Shown here: piece by piece, positions 38,622 to 48,971 of the stretch
Numbering within the stretch: the first letter of the stretch is position 1
Layout of the letters: each line of letters opens with the position of its first letter
From: Saksenaea vasiformis B4078
Taxonomy: Eukaryota; Mucoromycota; Mucoromycetes; Mucorales; Saksenaeaceae
DNA length: 49,500 nucleotides
NCBI GenBank assembly: GCA_000697055.1
Contig: JNDT01001698.1
Location: forward strand, 1 to 49,500
Reading direction: 5' to 3'
The notes under the pieces: model-generated
The model's database searches: none
Told to the model about the DNA's origin: nothing
The model's input: the letters and a program-made list of their open reading frames with translations, nothing else
Position numbers and translations under genes: made by a program

Positions 38622-38656
<35 letters not shown>

Positions 38657-39583
38657 ACAAAGAACAAATGCGCAACTCAACCACACAAGACGTGAGGTTA
38701 GGGAGAGTTTGTTCTGGGAAAGGCGTCAAAGAGGAAAAGAAAAGATGTCTAGTTGACGTTACACGTTATGTACACGCCAAAATAATCTCCTTTGAACGTG
38801 GGAGTATTCTCCTTGTTGAAAATTACGGTTCAGTCATATTCTATGATTGCTGACGATTCTCACAAGTAATAAGCACGTGGAGTAATGGTTTCGCGTGCGA
38901 CCAAACCCTAAACGTACTCCTGACAAGTCTTTCAGTCTTTTATGTAGGTGAGTGCGTGGCTAGAATATCGTTCATTTTTTGGCGGGTCATGAGTCTTTAT
39001 CACCCTATTTCTTTTTATGTTCATTGTACTGGGAACCCCATTTCTCTTATGCATTTCTATTCCCTTATATCGGGGTTTAGTTCTTTTTGTAAATATTTTG
39101 CTACGATGAATTCTAACACGGGATTTACAACAACAGTTATCGAGAAGTTCTAGGATGCCTAGACTCCTAAATCGGGTACCTCGGCATAGGCGGAAGTCCA
39201 ACTTCTCCTTTTTATTTTTCCGTACGGAAAATGGAGACCGCCAATTCGTTATTCTTTCTCTTTTGTGTAAAAAGAAAAAGAAGACAAAATAACTGCGTCA
39301 TTTTCCGCAGTTATCATTTTCCCCCGGTGGAATGATAACTTTTCCTTGATACACAAAAAGTAGAACTGCGCCACCAAAAAAAAAAAAAGAAAAAAACCTT
39401 TTTGGACTGAAATTCCGTAGGTAGAGATCCAATTTGATTGGCACAGATTAAGTTATTGACGTCATAATTCTTTTCCCCCCCTTAAATAAGTGGTGAGTGG
39501 TTGGACTCAACTGCTTTCTTCTGTGGCAAAAAAAAGAGAAAAAGGAAAAAAATACCTTACCAATCCTTCCCTTTACCCGAATA
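38455..39583. promoter_or_regulatory. Divergent intergenic region with CA/GA microsatellites
   Basis: 1.1 kb between divergent starts. CT, CA and GA arrays (about 38580-38655) sit about 130-200 bp upstream of the uridine kinase-like start. Another stretch near 39230-39340 is A/T-rich. No gene is supported. Confidence 0.55.
38580..38655. repeat. Compound CT/CA/GA microsatellite
   Basis: CT units, then interrupted CA units and then GA units lie within about 75 bp upstream of the kinase start on the minus strand. Confidence 0.9.
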
Positions 39584-41039
39584 ATGATCAGCGAACCAGT
39601 TTTTTACAACCCTTCTTTTCCGACTGCACCTTCCGACGTTCGAGTGCATCCCCTGTCAGCATCACCAGCTTCTTGTAATTACTTCCAGTCTACAAATAAT
39701 ACGACGCAACAACAAAATGGCAACTCAGCATCCGATGATGTAACGACGATCTTTGTTGTTGGTTTTCCCGACGATATTATGGAACGAGAGTTTCAAAATA
39801 TGTTTACTTTTTCACCTGGTTTTGAAGCTGCCTCGTTGAAATGGCATTGCAAGGATCAGGACGATGATAACCCAACAAGTGCAAACAACGGTAAAAGACA
39901 AATGGTAAGCATCTCTTTCTCTATAAAAAAGGGGTTTTACATTATCCTAAGCAAAGAACATCAATGACTTATGTTTCCTTTTTTTTTAATAGATCGGATT
40001 TGCCAGATTCCGTACTCGTTTGGAAGCATTGGAAGCAGTGGAAGTTCTCAGTGGCAAGAAGATTGATCATGAGAAAGGTGCTGTTTTGAAAGCAGAAATG
40101 GCCAAGAAAAATCTTCATATCAAACGTGGGTCGGTAGCTCCCACTGTGCAAGGATCCATGTCGGCCTCGGCATCCACTTCGGCGTCTTCTTCTACATCGA
40201 CCACGGCTAATGCTACTGATTCTGTATCACCTCCATTGAGTGTTTTGAAGAAGAACAGCATTCATCAAGCATTGCATTACGATTCTTTTTCACCTCTTCC
40301 AAGTGATTTGCTTTCGCCTGCGGCCGAATATGCAGATCCATTTTCGGAACCCTATGTCTCCGGGCCGGCATCGCCCGTGTTCAATGATCCCTTGTTTGGT
40401 GGTCTTCGATCACAATCATTGGATTTCCGCAATCAAGAAGTGATGCTCTCTCCACCCCGTTCATTTGGTTTATTCCCACCTCGGCTCTCCAAGCCCATTC
40501 CAGAGAATGATACATACAATTATCTGTCGAAATCCTCACCCGTATCAAACGATCTCTTCAGCACGTCGCCGGTTTACGGCGATCAATCCGATATGCTATC
40601 ACGCATGGGATCATTATCCATTCATACAAACCGTTCTGCAAGCATTTCTACTCAACATCGCCCTTCTAACCCAGCCGATCAGAACCCACCTTGTAACACG
40701 CTTTATGTCGGCAACTTACCTTCCAACACCAGTGAAGAGGAACTCCGTCAACTCTTTTCGAAATGTCGAGGTTACAGACGCATGTGTTTCCGCACCAAGC
40801 CACAGGGTCCAATGTGTTTTGTGGAATTTGATGATGTGGTATTTGCTACACAAGCGATGAGCGAGCTGCAGGGTCATTGTTTATCCAACTCTATTAAAGG
40901 AGGCATCAGGCTGTCATTCAGTAAGAATCCGTTGTTCACCAAACCCAGCAAAGAACAACCCATTGCATACAACTACAAACATGTAGGTAACATTGCCCTT
41001 CCTGATCGAAGAGATTTTATTTTTGATCCCCAATTGTGA
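39584..41039 (+). CDS. Whi3-like RNA-binding protein with two RRMs
   Basis: Two exons, 39584-39904 and 39993-41039, give 455 residues. RRM1 (about 53-150) has T-T-I-F-V-V-G-F-P and, across the splice junction, I-G-F-A-R-F-R-T. A long Ser/Pro-rich linker follows. RRM2 (about 341-420) has N-T-L-Y-V-G-N-L-P as RNP2 and M-C-F-V-E-F-D-D as RNP1, and ends in [12 protein letters not shown]. This RRM2 type is shared by Whi3/Whi4 and the RBPMS/couch-potato group, cytoplasmic mRNA-binding proteins that often act in cell-cycle or RNP granule control. That role is inferred from the family. The ATG at 39584 was chosen because upstream in-frame sequence is A-rich leader without conservation. Confidence 0.88.
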
Positions 41040-41536
41040 ACCCCTTGAGGGATATGTAAATATGTTACTGTTATCATGCATTACTACTCTTTCCCTCCCT
41101 CTTTCTTTTAATTTTTTTCTTCTTTTATTTTGCCATGCATCATCTCCATTTTTTTTTCTCTTTTTTCTCTTACTGGCAAATCCCATATCTTCATCTAACG
41201 TTGGCGCATTTTAGTTCATATCCTAGAATTTCAAACCTTTGATTATTGCTATTTTCTTTTCTTTTTTTTTTCCTTCTTCCTTATATTCTTTGCTCTCTCA
41301 TATCTCATTGAAACAAATATATTATTTGTGATGCATTAAAAAAATAATTCTCTTGTGGTTACGCTTTTTGTGCCCTGAAAAATGGAATGGTCCGTGATTT
41401 CCAGTAGTCATGTGTGTGATCCCAAGCACTCTTTTTTATCCTATCATTTGGCTTCATGTGATGTATCTTCTTCCTTCTTTTTTCTCTCTCTCTCTCTATC
41501 TTTTCTCTCGTTCTTCCGCCTCCTTCTTGTTAGAAA
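41040..41536. other. 3' UTR and promoter between tandem genes
   Basis: About 500 bp of T- and CT-rich sequence between the RRM gene and the SAP-kinase gene. A 65-codon frame at 41382-41579 (+) is low-complexity and overlaps the first kinase exon in another frame. I do not count it. Confidence 0.55.
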
Positions 41537-43521
41537 ATGTTGTTTCAAACTATACATCGACATGTTGACAGTTCACTAGAGGTTCAACTCTCTCTCTCTC
41601 TAAAACGCGATACTCCTTATTAACCTCACTTGTTCACGTTAGACCATCGATAAAGAAACCTTGGATAAGATGTTACTTGCTGATATCATTGAATTTTGTC
41701 AAGAACGTGGTCTCTCAACAGAAGGAACAAAAGCTGACCTTATCCAAGATTTGATGTACTGGGTAAAGTAGATAACTGATACATTTCTCTCTTTTTCTAA
41801 ACACTTCTTTGCAGAAATCCAATACACGTCCAGTACCTGCACCTTCCACACCAACACTGTACACAGCTGTCGACAGTTTTACGACAACCACGGATGTGAA
41901 TCATCTGAACTCACGTGAATTTTCTGCCTTATTTTTGGATGGCAACGCTAGTGGTCTAGATATACCCTATGACGCACTACAACTAGGTACAAAGCTTGGA
42001 AGTGGAGGTTTCAAGGACTGTTATGCTGGTATGTTGCTTGTCAATCCAAGTACAACCCCACTTAATTTAAATCCATAAATTAGGCATCTATCTTGGGGTA
42101 AACTAAAATAGAAACAAACAAAACAACAATTGTGTTCATCATCATTACTTGTTCTAGGAGCCTGTTGCTATTGGTGAGTTAAGACTCACGCAGTTCAATC
42201 AAGTCGATCTTGCTGAAATCAAACATGAAATCAATGTCCTCAAGTAAGAGAATGCACTATCGTCCCACCCCCTTTACCAGACTAAATACTTGTTTTTTCT
42301 CTTTTCTTTAGGCAACTACGCCATGAAAACGTGATTCGATTTATTGGCGTGTGCACCCATCCGCAACATCTGTGTATCATTACAGAACTTTGCAGTAAAG
42401 GCGACCTATTTGATGTCATTCGCAAGTACAGACGTCCAAGCTTTGCACAACAAGTAAGTCAAAGGCTACAATCGCCGCTCCATCATCATCAAGCGAAACT
42501 CAATCCCTAGCCAAGGTGATGTACATGTATGACATTGCGCTCGGTGTGTCCTATCTTCATACACGAAGGTAAAAGAGAAACGTAAGAAAAATAGAAACAA
42601 GAACTAAAAGTCCTTTATTAGACCTTCCATCATCCATAGGGTTTGTATAGACAATAGCAATACATGGATCAACGCGCGCTTACGCTTTTTTTTTTTTTTT
42701 TACTTGGACATAGGATTTAAAATCCATGAATATCTTGTAAGTTTGCTATCGTCCTTGGATATCATGGCTGATTCTCAACGAATCGTTTCTTTTTAGGGTA
42801 AGAAAGAAGCGTTACCAACCGTTTGCAAACAGATCTTGTAGATTTCAGAGGATGACCGAGCCAAAGTCAATGATTTCGGATTAGCACGCATAAGACCTAA
42901 AGCCAACGCCTTGATGCACACCCAGTGTGGAACACCCAACTGGTAAAAAAGAATCATCTAACCATTTCCTCATCAATGATTCACCACCTTCCGACAGGCA
43001 AGCACCCGAATTTTGGTCTTCCAACCCAAGTTACACAGAAAAAGTAAGCAACAACAAGAACAACAACATGCACTTCGTTTCTTTTCTTTTGCTCACTCCA
43101 TTTCTAGGTGGACGTAAGGTGGTAAACAAAGTTGTTGATTTGACTCAGTGAGATGCGCTTTACAGGTATACGCGTGTGGTCTTATCTTTTGGGAAATCCT
43201 GACATGGGGAGAATTCGGCTATCCCTATCAAAGTAAGGACTTCCATGGAAAAGTTGTGAAATGTATAACCGTCTGTCAATAGATCTTTCTGAACATGCAC
43301 TGTATGTACAAGTAAAGGAAAATGATGTGCGACCGCCTCTAGGCAAACTTGTGCAGCTCTATCCACGGAATCTTCTGATTTTGATCACGGAAATGTGGGA
43401 AAGTGAACCCATTTTGGTAGGCTCCATCACATCTGCAACCGCACTTTCTTACAGCAAACTATTATTGTAGCGGCCATCCATGACACATGTTGTTGAAAGA
43501 CTGTCCTCTTATTTAACATAA
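41537..43521 (+). CDS. SAP-domain tyrosine-kinase-like protein kinase with relocated lysine and microexons
   Basis: Sixteen exons: 41537-41581, 41643-41762, 41815-42028, 42084-42097, 42158-42243, 42312-42453, 42516-42568, 42622-42640, 42714-42736, 42797-42797, 42842-42942, 42998-43043, 43108-43113, 43166-43232, 43283-43416 and 43471-43521. They sum to 1122 nt (373 residues), all with GT-AG introns of 44-73 bp. A SAP-like motif lies at about 17-52 (E-R-G-L-S-T-E-G-T-K-A-D-L). The kinase domain (about 109-370) has G-S-G-G-F-K-D-C-Y, H-R-D-L-K-S-M-N-I-L, D-F-G, Q-A-P-E-F and D-V-Y-A-C-G-L. The usual V-A-I-K reads V-A-I-G (Gly137), while Lys122 sits in the glycine loop as in WNK kinases. Exons of 14, 19, 23, 1 and 6 nt are needed to keep the kinase frame. 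The first exon and its donor (GTTCAA) are the weakest part. The stop is 70 bp from the stop of the convergent neighbour. The substrate is unknown. Confidence 0.85.
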
Positions 43522-43591
43522 AAAGAGAGCAATTGCCTATCGTTATAAATAATACTAATCGTAATAAAAAAGAAAACATGACCATTGCGTT

Positions 43592-45127
43592 TTACGCAAG
43601 ATACATAGCCGAAACGAGAGCGACGGCCATCATCACCATAGGTTGCGCAGCGGTCATCAGTCCATTGGCAGCGTTACGGGCCATGACGAAATCTGTACCC
43701 GTAAAGTTGGTGGCCATGTTGGGTCGCGGTTGGTCATTGTTCCATGTACAATTGGCAGGCGATTCGTACTTGATAGCCTCGCCAGTGGCGACGTTACGGA
43801 GCCAGTGGCGTTGATATCCTTTCGAGGGAGCGCCCGGGTTGATCACATTGATCATGTCTTCCAAAAGGGCATCTGCCATGACCACGGGAGCCTCGAACCA
43901 GTCGTAACCACCCGTCAGTGTGAGAATGCCGTCTTCGCGGAACACGGCATTGTTTTGTAGGAACTTGTACTTGCTCTTATCCGTGATTTTGTAGTTATTC
44001 AGGACATCTGTCAGGTTCTTGGCAATGTAGGTTTCATCAATCAAGATATCCGCATCAGCAACAGCCGCCAGAAAAGCGTCTGCACTGGTAAAGCTGGTAG
44101 AGGAGGGGCTTAACATACGGCCACCTGCATCCGCAGTGATACCGGCCTTGTACGACGCGGTACTAATGTCCCAGCTGACAGTATTATTATTGTACTGCGT
44201 GGGTGCATTGTACACGGTCCATGCGACCAAAGGTTTGGGGTTGTAGTTCGCAGCTGCCTTTTTTAGACGGTTGTAGTTCTCGGTAATGGACGAAAGAAGC
44301 TGGTTAGCGGTCGCTTCCTTGTTATAAAATGTAGCATAATAAGCCAACCAGGAAGCACGCTAAGATCCAAATCCATTCTGGTTAGTCAATGACAATTTGT
44401 GCATTTCGGTTTTTTTTTTGGTTTTCTACATACACCTAGCGCCGTGGGTTCGTACGTCTCGGCGGTTGTGACAGAAGTGTTGGCTACAAGATCAGCTGAG
44501 GGTGTGTTCACCCCAAACTGAACCTGAACCTTTTCCAGTTGCTCCTTTCGCAATGTTTGATTGGTAGCCGACAGTTCGGTGATGCTGTTTCCCTCTGTCA
44601 AGCGCTTCTGGAAACAAGGAGAAGCCACGAAGGATGCATCTTGCGTTACAGTGATGCTTGCAGCAACGCCGAGCATCTTTTTGGTTGGATCGTGCGCGTT
44701 CATTTAGAATCATTTCTTTCCTAGGCAGATCTTCCTTACCTCGAGATAGGGTACGACGGTCGTTTCCAACACGGCGACTTGGGACACCGGAATAGTATAG
44801 ATCTCGGTTCCATTGGGAAGATTATCGGGTGCGGGCGTACCGCATTGAACAAGCGCATAGGTCTGTTGGCTACGTTTGTCCGTCACAATTTTATAATTCT
44901 TGTGATAGGACACGGTGAAATACGTGGGCATGTCAGTGCCTGTACAAAAAAGAAGTTAGGGCGACCTTTGCCCAGGTCAAGGACTTACTCATGTTCAGTT
45001 TATCGGGAAAGTAATCTCGGTCGGGTTCGTACATTTGTGTGCAAAAGGCAGGAAGGTCATTGCCACTCTGGGCAGACACCGTCGCGAGCAACAATGAACC
45101 CACCAACCAAGATCGTAAATGACGCAT
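43592..45127 (-). CDS. Secreted, GPI-anchored ABC substrate-binding-like protein
   Basis: Four exons: 45127-44989, 44939-44740, 44676-44434 and 44359-43592, giving 449 residues. A signal peptide (M-R-H-L-R-S-W-L-V-G-S-L-L-L-A-T-V-S-A) is followed by Y-F-P-D-K-L and Y-H-K-N-Y-K-I-V-T. Next come L-V-Q-C-G-T-P-A-P and I-P-V-S-Q-V-A-V-L-E-T-T-V-V-P-Y-L-E. These segments resemble the Peripla_BP_2/TroA-type substrate-binding proteins that bacteria use for siderophore, cobalamin or metal uptake. Several N-x-S/T sites and a hydrophobic C-terminal tail of about 20 residues suggest a glycosylated, GPI-anchored surface protein. The ligand is unknown. Iron-siderophore capture is one inference. The acceptor before exon 3 is preceded by an A tract. 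The family call is from memory of conserved segments. Confidence 0.78.
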
Positions 45128-46109
45128 GGTTTGAAAAGAAAAGAAGAATAACGCAAAACAGGGAAGGGAAAAAAAAGGCTTGTGAGGTTTTGAATCGAGA
45201 TGGTCGCACCAATTCCTTAAGTAATTGGTAGAGGTTTCCACCATCTCTGTACAACTCCATCTCCGATCTCGTCTTCCTCTCTCCTCTCCTACCCGTAGGA
45301 AGCGAAGAAATGATTCCGCTGTAACTTTTCTCTGAAAGATTGTTATCCCGTTCGTGGAGCCGGAAGGGTGAGATACGGGCATATGGAATCCTCTGGCGCA
45401 CGCTGTCTGTTTTAGCAGCCGACTACATGCGCACGGCCATAATCTGACATTCATTGCGGCGTCTGTACGAAATTAAAAGCTATAACTTGTGACAGTTTCA
45501 AGGTCCCAGGAATAGGCATTTTGGTTTTTCCAGTACAAAGGACAAACCACAGAAAGCTTTGGTACCATCGTAGAACACGCGATCTGTCACATAGATGAAC
45601 AAACCTACATTCAGACGACCTCTTTCTTACAGCGATTGAAAAAAAAAAAACTCGACACCAACCGAGAGATACCTTTCGTTTTGACAAGTAGACCGTAACA
45701 CATGGATTAATTTGTGCATGATTTCACATAACCTGGGCGCAAAAACGGTTGAACGGATATACACGAAAGCGGAAATACCTGGTACGAACGAAGAGAATCT
45801 CTTACGCCCCAAGCGTAGCATGTCACGAATTATCCATGGCTCCTATGGCTGAAATTGAATTACCATTTTTCTTTGAAGGAAAACAAGTACTACCCTGTCT
45901 ATAGCAAAAGAAAAAGCCATCACATCGATCGATTCTTAGCTGCAAGGTAAAACATAGCGAATCACTGTCACGAACCAAAGATGAGCAAACTTAAAATAAT
46001 TGGGTTAATCTATCCAAGTCTGCCTCAATATCTGTTAGTCGTTGCCTTTTGACGGCCGGTTGTCATTGTTGTTCTACAATATCCAAATCCAATTCGTCGC
46101 GTGCTCTTT
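45128..46109. other. Intergenic, no supportable gene
   Basis: The first ~150 bp are the promoter and leader of the substrate-binding-like gene. Short minus-strand frames at 45451-45687 and 45627-45821 overlap and have no motif. Confidence 0.5.
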
Positions 46110-46475
46110 TCAATAACGATGTCCACCTTCCGCTGGAATAAGACAAATAAATTATTTTAGTGTTTGCCGTTCTGAAACCGCAAAACATTATTATTCTTAC
46201 TGGCATCTCTCAGTTGGTACAGAAGATTGAGACTCCCGGCAGTATAATCCTCTTCCATCGATGACTGCTTTACGATGATGGTTATGTTGTAAGGGGTTGT
46301 TTCATCATTCGTTACACAGTAATATACCGAAGATGTCTCCAACAGCAAGATTCCAATTCTGGCATTGCTGTTTAGACGGAGAATGCCATCCTTGCTTTCT
46401 TAGTTACTTCAACAGTGAGATTAGTTCTTGCTCCACCAGTACAAAGCAAACGCCATTATCTCTTGTGCTCAGCAT
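46110..46475 (-). CDS. Possible small spliced gene, unknown function
   Basis: A three-exon model (46475-46408, 46367-46201, 46132-46110) gives 85 residues. The first junction is good: donor GTAACT, a CTAAAC branch-like site and acceptor AACAG. It joins L-I-S-L-L-K to N-N-A-R-I-G-I-L-L-L-E in frame. The second donor GTAAGA is also good. With the canonical acceptor at 46133 the frame ends after seven residues. The more protein-like tail (W-T-S-L-L-K-R-A-R-D-E-L-D-L-D-I) lies in the frame one base away, ending at 46073. I recognise no family. A single-base change, an unusual splice or a wrong model could explain this. The opposite strand also has an open frame here (46297-46602). Confidence 0.3.
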
Positions 46476-47079
46476 CCTGCAGCAAGCCGTATGGATGGTG
46501 ACAGAACTTGACCGTTATAACACACTCATCAGTGTGAAGCTCTACGTACCAGTGACTTCATTCCTTGAGCAAGAAGAAGTTGTGAGCATCAGTGAACACT
46601 GAAATTTCGAGAAAGCAAGATAAAAAGCTCTTTTAGTCAACGAATTGTAACAGATAGCTGTCATTATACATTTGAACCTAGCCCCCCGACTAAAAAAGAG
46701 CGCAAGAAGAAGAACGCTATAGATAGATTCTAGAGCAAATATTAAACGAAGTTGACGACAAGCAGGTATCAAACATTGCCTGCTCATAGAATTGCTAAGA
46801 AATTCGCATCACTCGGAGAAGCAGCACAAATAGAAACAGTTGTGCCATTTACCAACGACTTTGGCCAGCCGAGGCTGTGTTAAGAGCGCCATGCAGCTAC
46901 AGCACTCATTGCGAGGTTTATAAACGCAAGATATGATAAACAGTAAGGGAGCCTTTCAAACTGTGCTGTATTCTAGAACAAGGGGCAGGTTATGATGATG
47001 ATTGTCCTAGCTTATGCTTATAATTGATGGGTTAGACATTCGTTTAATGGTATTGATATTGTCGACTTCTTGCGCATAT
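46476..47079. other. Intergenic, nothing recognised
   Basis: About 600 bp downstream (3') of the Sel1-repeat gene. A minus-strand frame at 46542-46787 could belong to a 5' part of the small gene at 46110-46475, but no in-frame splice joins them. Confidence 0.4.
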
Positions 47080-48186
47080 TCAAGTTACTTCTCGACTGCC
47101 TTTCTGTATCAGTTGATGGCTCTGGCACGATCTTAATTCACTGCATAAAAGGAACTGATATATGCGATCAAGGTTATCCTTCGCTTCTGCATATCCTTGG
47201 TCAGCCGCTTTCATAAACAGTTCAAATGCTTTGGAATCGTCCTGATTCACGCCATATCCTTTCTGGTACATGTATCCAAGGTCATTCTGCGCTGCCGCGT
47301 ATCCTTGATCAGCTGCTTTCCTATACAGTTCACTTGATTTGGAATAGTCTTCGTCTACGCCATAACCATACTGGTACATCCATCCAAGGTCATGCTGTGC
47401 TTCCGCATATCCTTGATCAGCCACTTTCCTATACATTTCGATCGCTTCGGAGACGTCTTCATCCACGCCAACTCCATCCCGGTACATGCATCCAAGATTA
47501 TACTGCGCTTCTGCAAGTCCTCGATCAGCCACTTTACTAAACATTTCAAACGCCTTGGAATAGCTTTGATTCACGCCATATCCATCATGGTACATGCATC
47601 CAAGATTATACTGCGCTGCCACAAGTCCTTGATCAGCCGCTTTGCTATACAGTTCACTTGCTTTGGAATAGTCTTCATTTACGCCATAACCATGCTGCTA
47701 CATCCATCCAAGCTTATGCTGTGCTTCCGCGCTTTCTTGATCAGCCGATTTACTAAACAGTTCAGCTGCCTGGGAATAGTCTTGATTCACGCCAAGTCCG
47801 TACAGATACATGTATCCAAGATTATTCAGCGCTATTGTGTATCCCTGATCAGCCGCTTTCCTATATAGTTCGATCGCTTTGGAATGGTCTTCATCCACGT
47901 CGTCCCCATACAGGTACATGTATCCAAGATTACATTGTGCAGACGTATCTTCCTCATCAGCCGCCTTTTTGTATATCTCAACTCGTTTGGAATAGACTCT
48001 ACTCATGCTATTGCCGTTTCCACATGTGTTTCCAAGATTGTCATGTACATTTTGATTCGCTCGACGCCTTTTTTTTACATGCAGGCGGGTGCCATCGCCG
48101 TCATCTTCATTTCCAGCACCACGTCTTTCGCGATCATATTCAGATCCATTTTTCGTACGTCGATTTGTTTTTCGCAGCCTTCCCAT
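47080..48186 (-). pseudogene. Sel1-like repeat protein with one internal stop
   Basis: One continuous reading frame of 369 codons runs from the ATG at 48186 to the stop at 47080-47082. It is broken only by a TAG at 47698-47700. The N terminus is basic (M-G-R-L-R-K-T-N-R-R-T-K) and probably disordered. After it come about seven full 36-residue Sel1 repeats of the form A-E-A-Q-Y-N-L-G-C-M-Y, then G-Y-G-V-N-x-D-Y-S-K-A, then E-L-Y-R-K-A-A-D-Q-G, with degenerate repeats at both ends. The TAG stands exactly where every other repeat has a Tyr codon (TAC or TAT) in L-G-W-M-Y, so a single C-to-G change explains it. Sel1/TPR-like repeats form helical scaffolds for protein binding. Upstream and downstream of the stop the repeats are intact. 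No splice signals flank the stop. Recent pseudogenisation, readthrough or a base error are all possible. Confidence 0.85.
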
Positions 48187-48971
48187 TAGATGGTGCAGTG
48201 GCTGGAAGTGAGAAGTAATACAAATTACCTATTTGGAACATACGACTTCCGATGCAAGCTGACGAATCGAATACGCTCTGCCTGGGATGTAGTTCCAACG
48301 CGTTGGGACACGTCTGAACATCCGCGTTAAAAACAAGCGGATACTTTTCTTTTCCCGAACTATCATTGAAAAACGAGTCGAAAATTCTGAATCTCGGCGC
48401 GAGGTCTATGAAGCTGATATTTCTTCTTGATCAGGTTGACATGGGACCAGAAGTTGAGTCAGAAAATATTTATATGGAAGTATGCAGAGACAAGCGTGGC
48501 GACGACATCATAGAGCTGATAATGCGGAAACCGAGAATGAGAAAAGCGACGGTCCAGAGTCATTGGAAGAAAGAATTGCACTTAACATAGTACATGGACT
48601 TGTTTGGCCGACAAATTACGGTATACTAAGAAACTAGATGGCATAACTTGATGCATTTCGGTATAAGAAGTAGCCTCAGGGAACTATGATCTGTTTCTAC
48701 ACATTGACACCGACACCTTACGTTCTACCCGCTGACATCTTCGATCCAGCCGTCATTATACTCCTAGCAGGCTAATCCTTTTCCCCCGCCGCTACGTTGT
48801 ATCAGTATCAAACTTAGTTGATCCATTCTTCATCGGAACGATGGTGATCAAATAATTGACTTTGATCAGTTGTGATAAGTACAGCATATTTCCTTATTCG
48901 GGAGCTACAGTCACCTGACAAAAAAATTGTCACTTGTAAGCATCTACTGTTTTTGTTACAGCGAGATATGA
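48187..48971. other. Intergenic between Sel1 gene and Fanzor
   Basis: 785 bp. A 74-codon frame at 48366-48590 (+) is acidic/basic without a motif. The stretch downstream of the Fanzor stop (48800-48971) could contain the element's right end. No terminal repeat or guide-RNA-like structure can be assigned by eye. Confidence 0.4.

Noticed and set aside
38580..38655. Tandem dinucleotide array considered as a CRISPR-like or regulatory repeat
   Set aside because: Simple microsatellites without spacers; listed as a repeat only.
47392..47868. 158-codon plus-strand open frame
   Set aside because: Antisense shadow of the Sel1 repeats. Its own periodicity mirrors the repeat unit and it has no motif.
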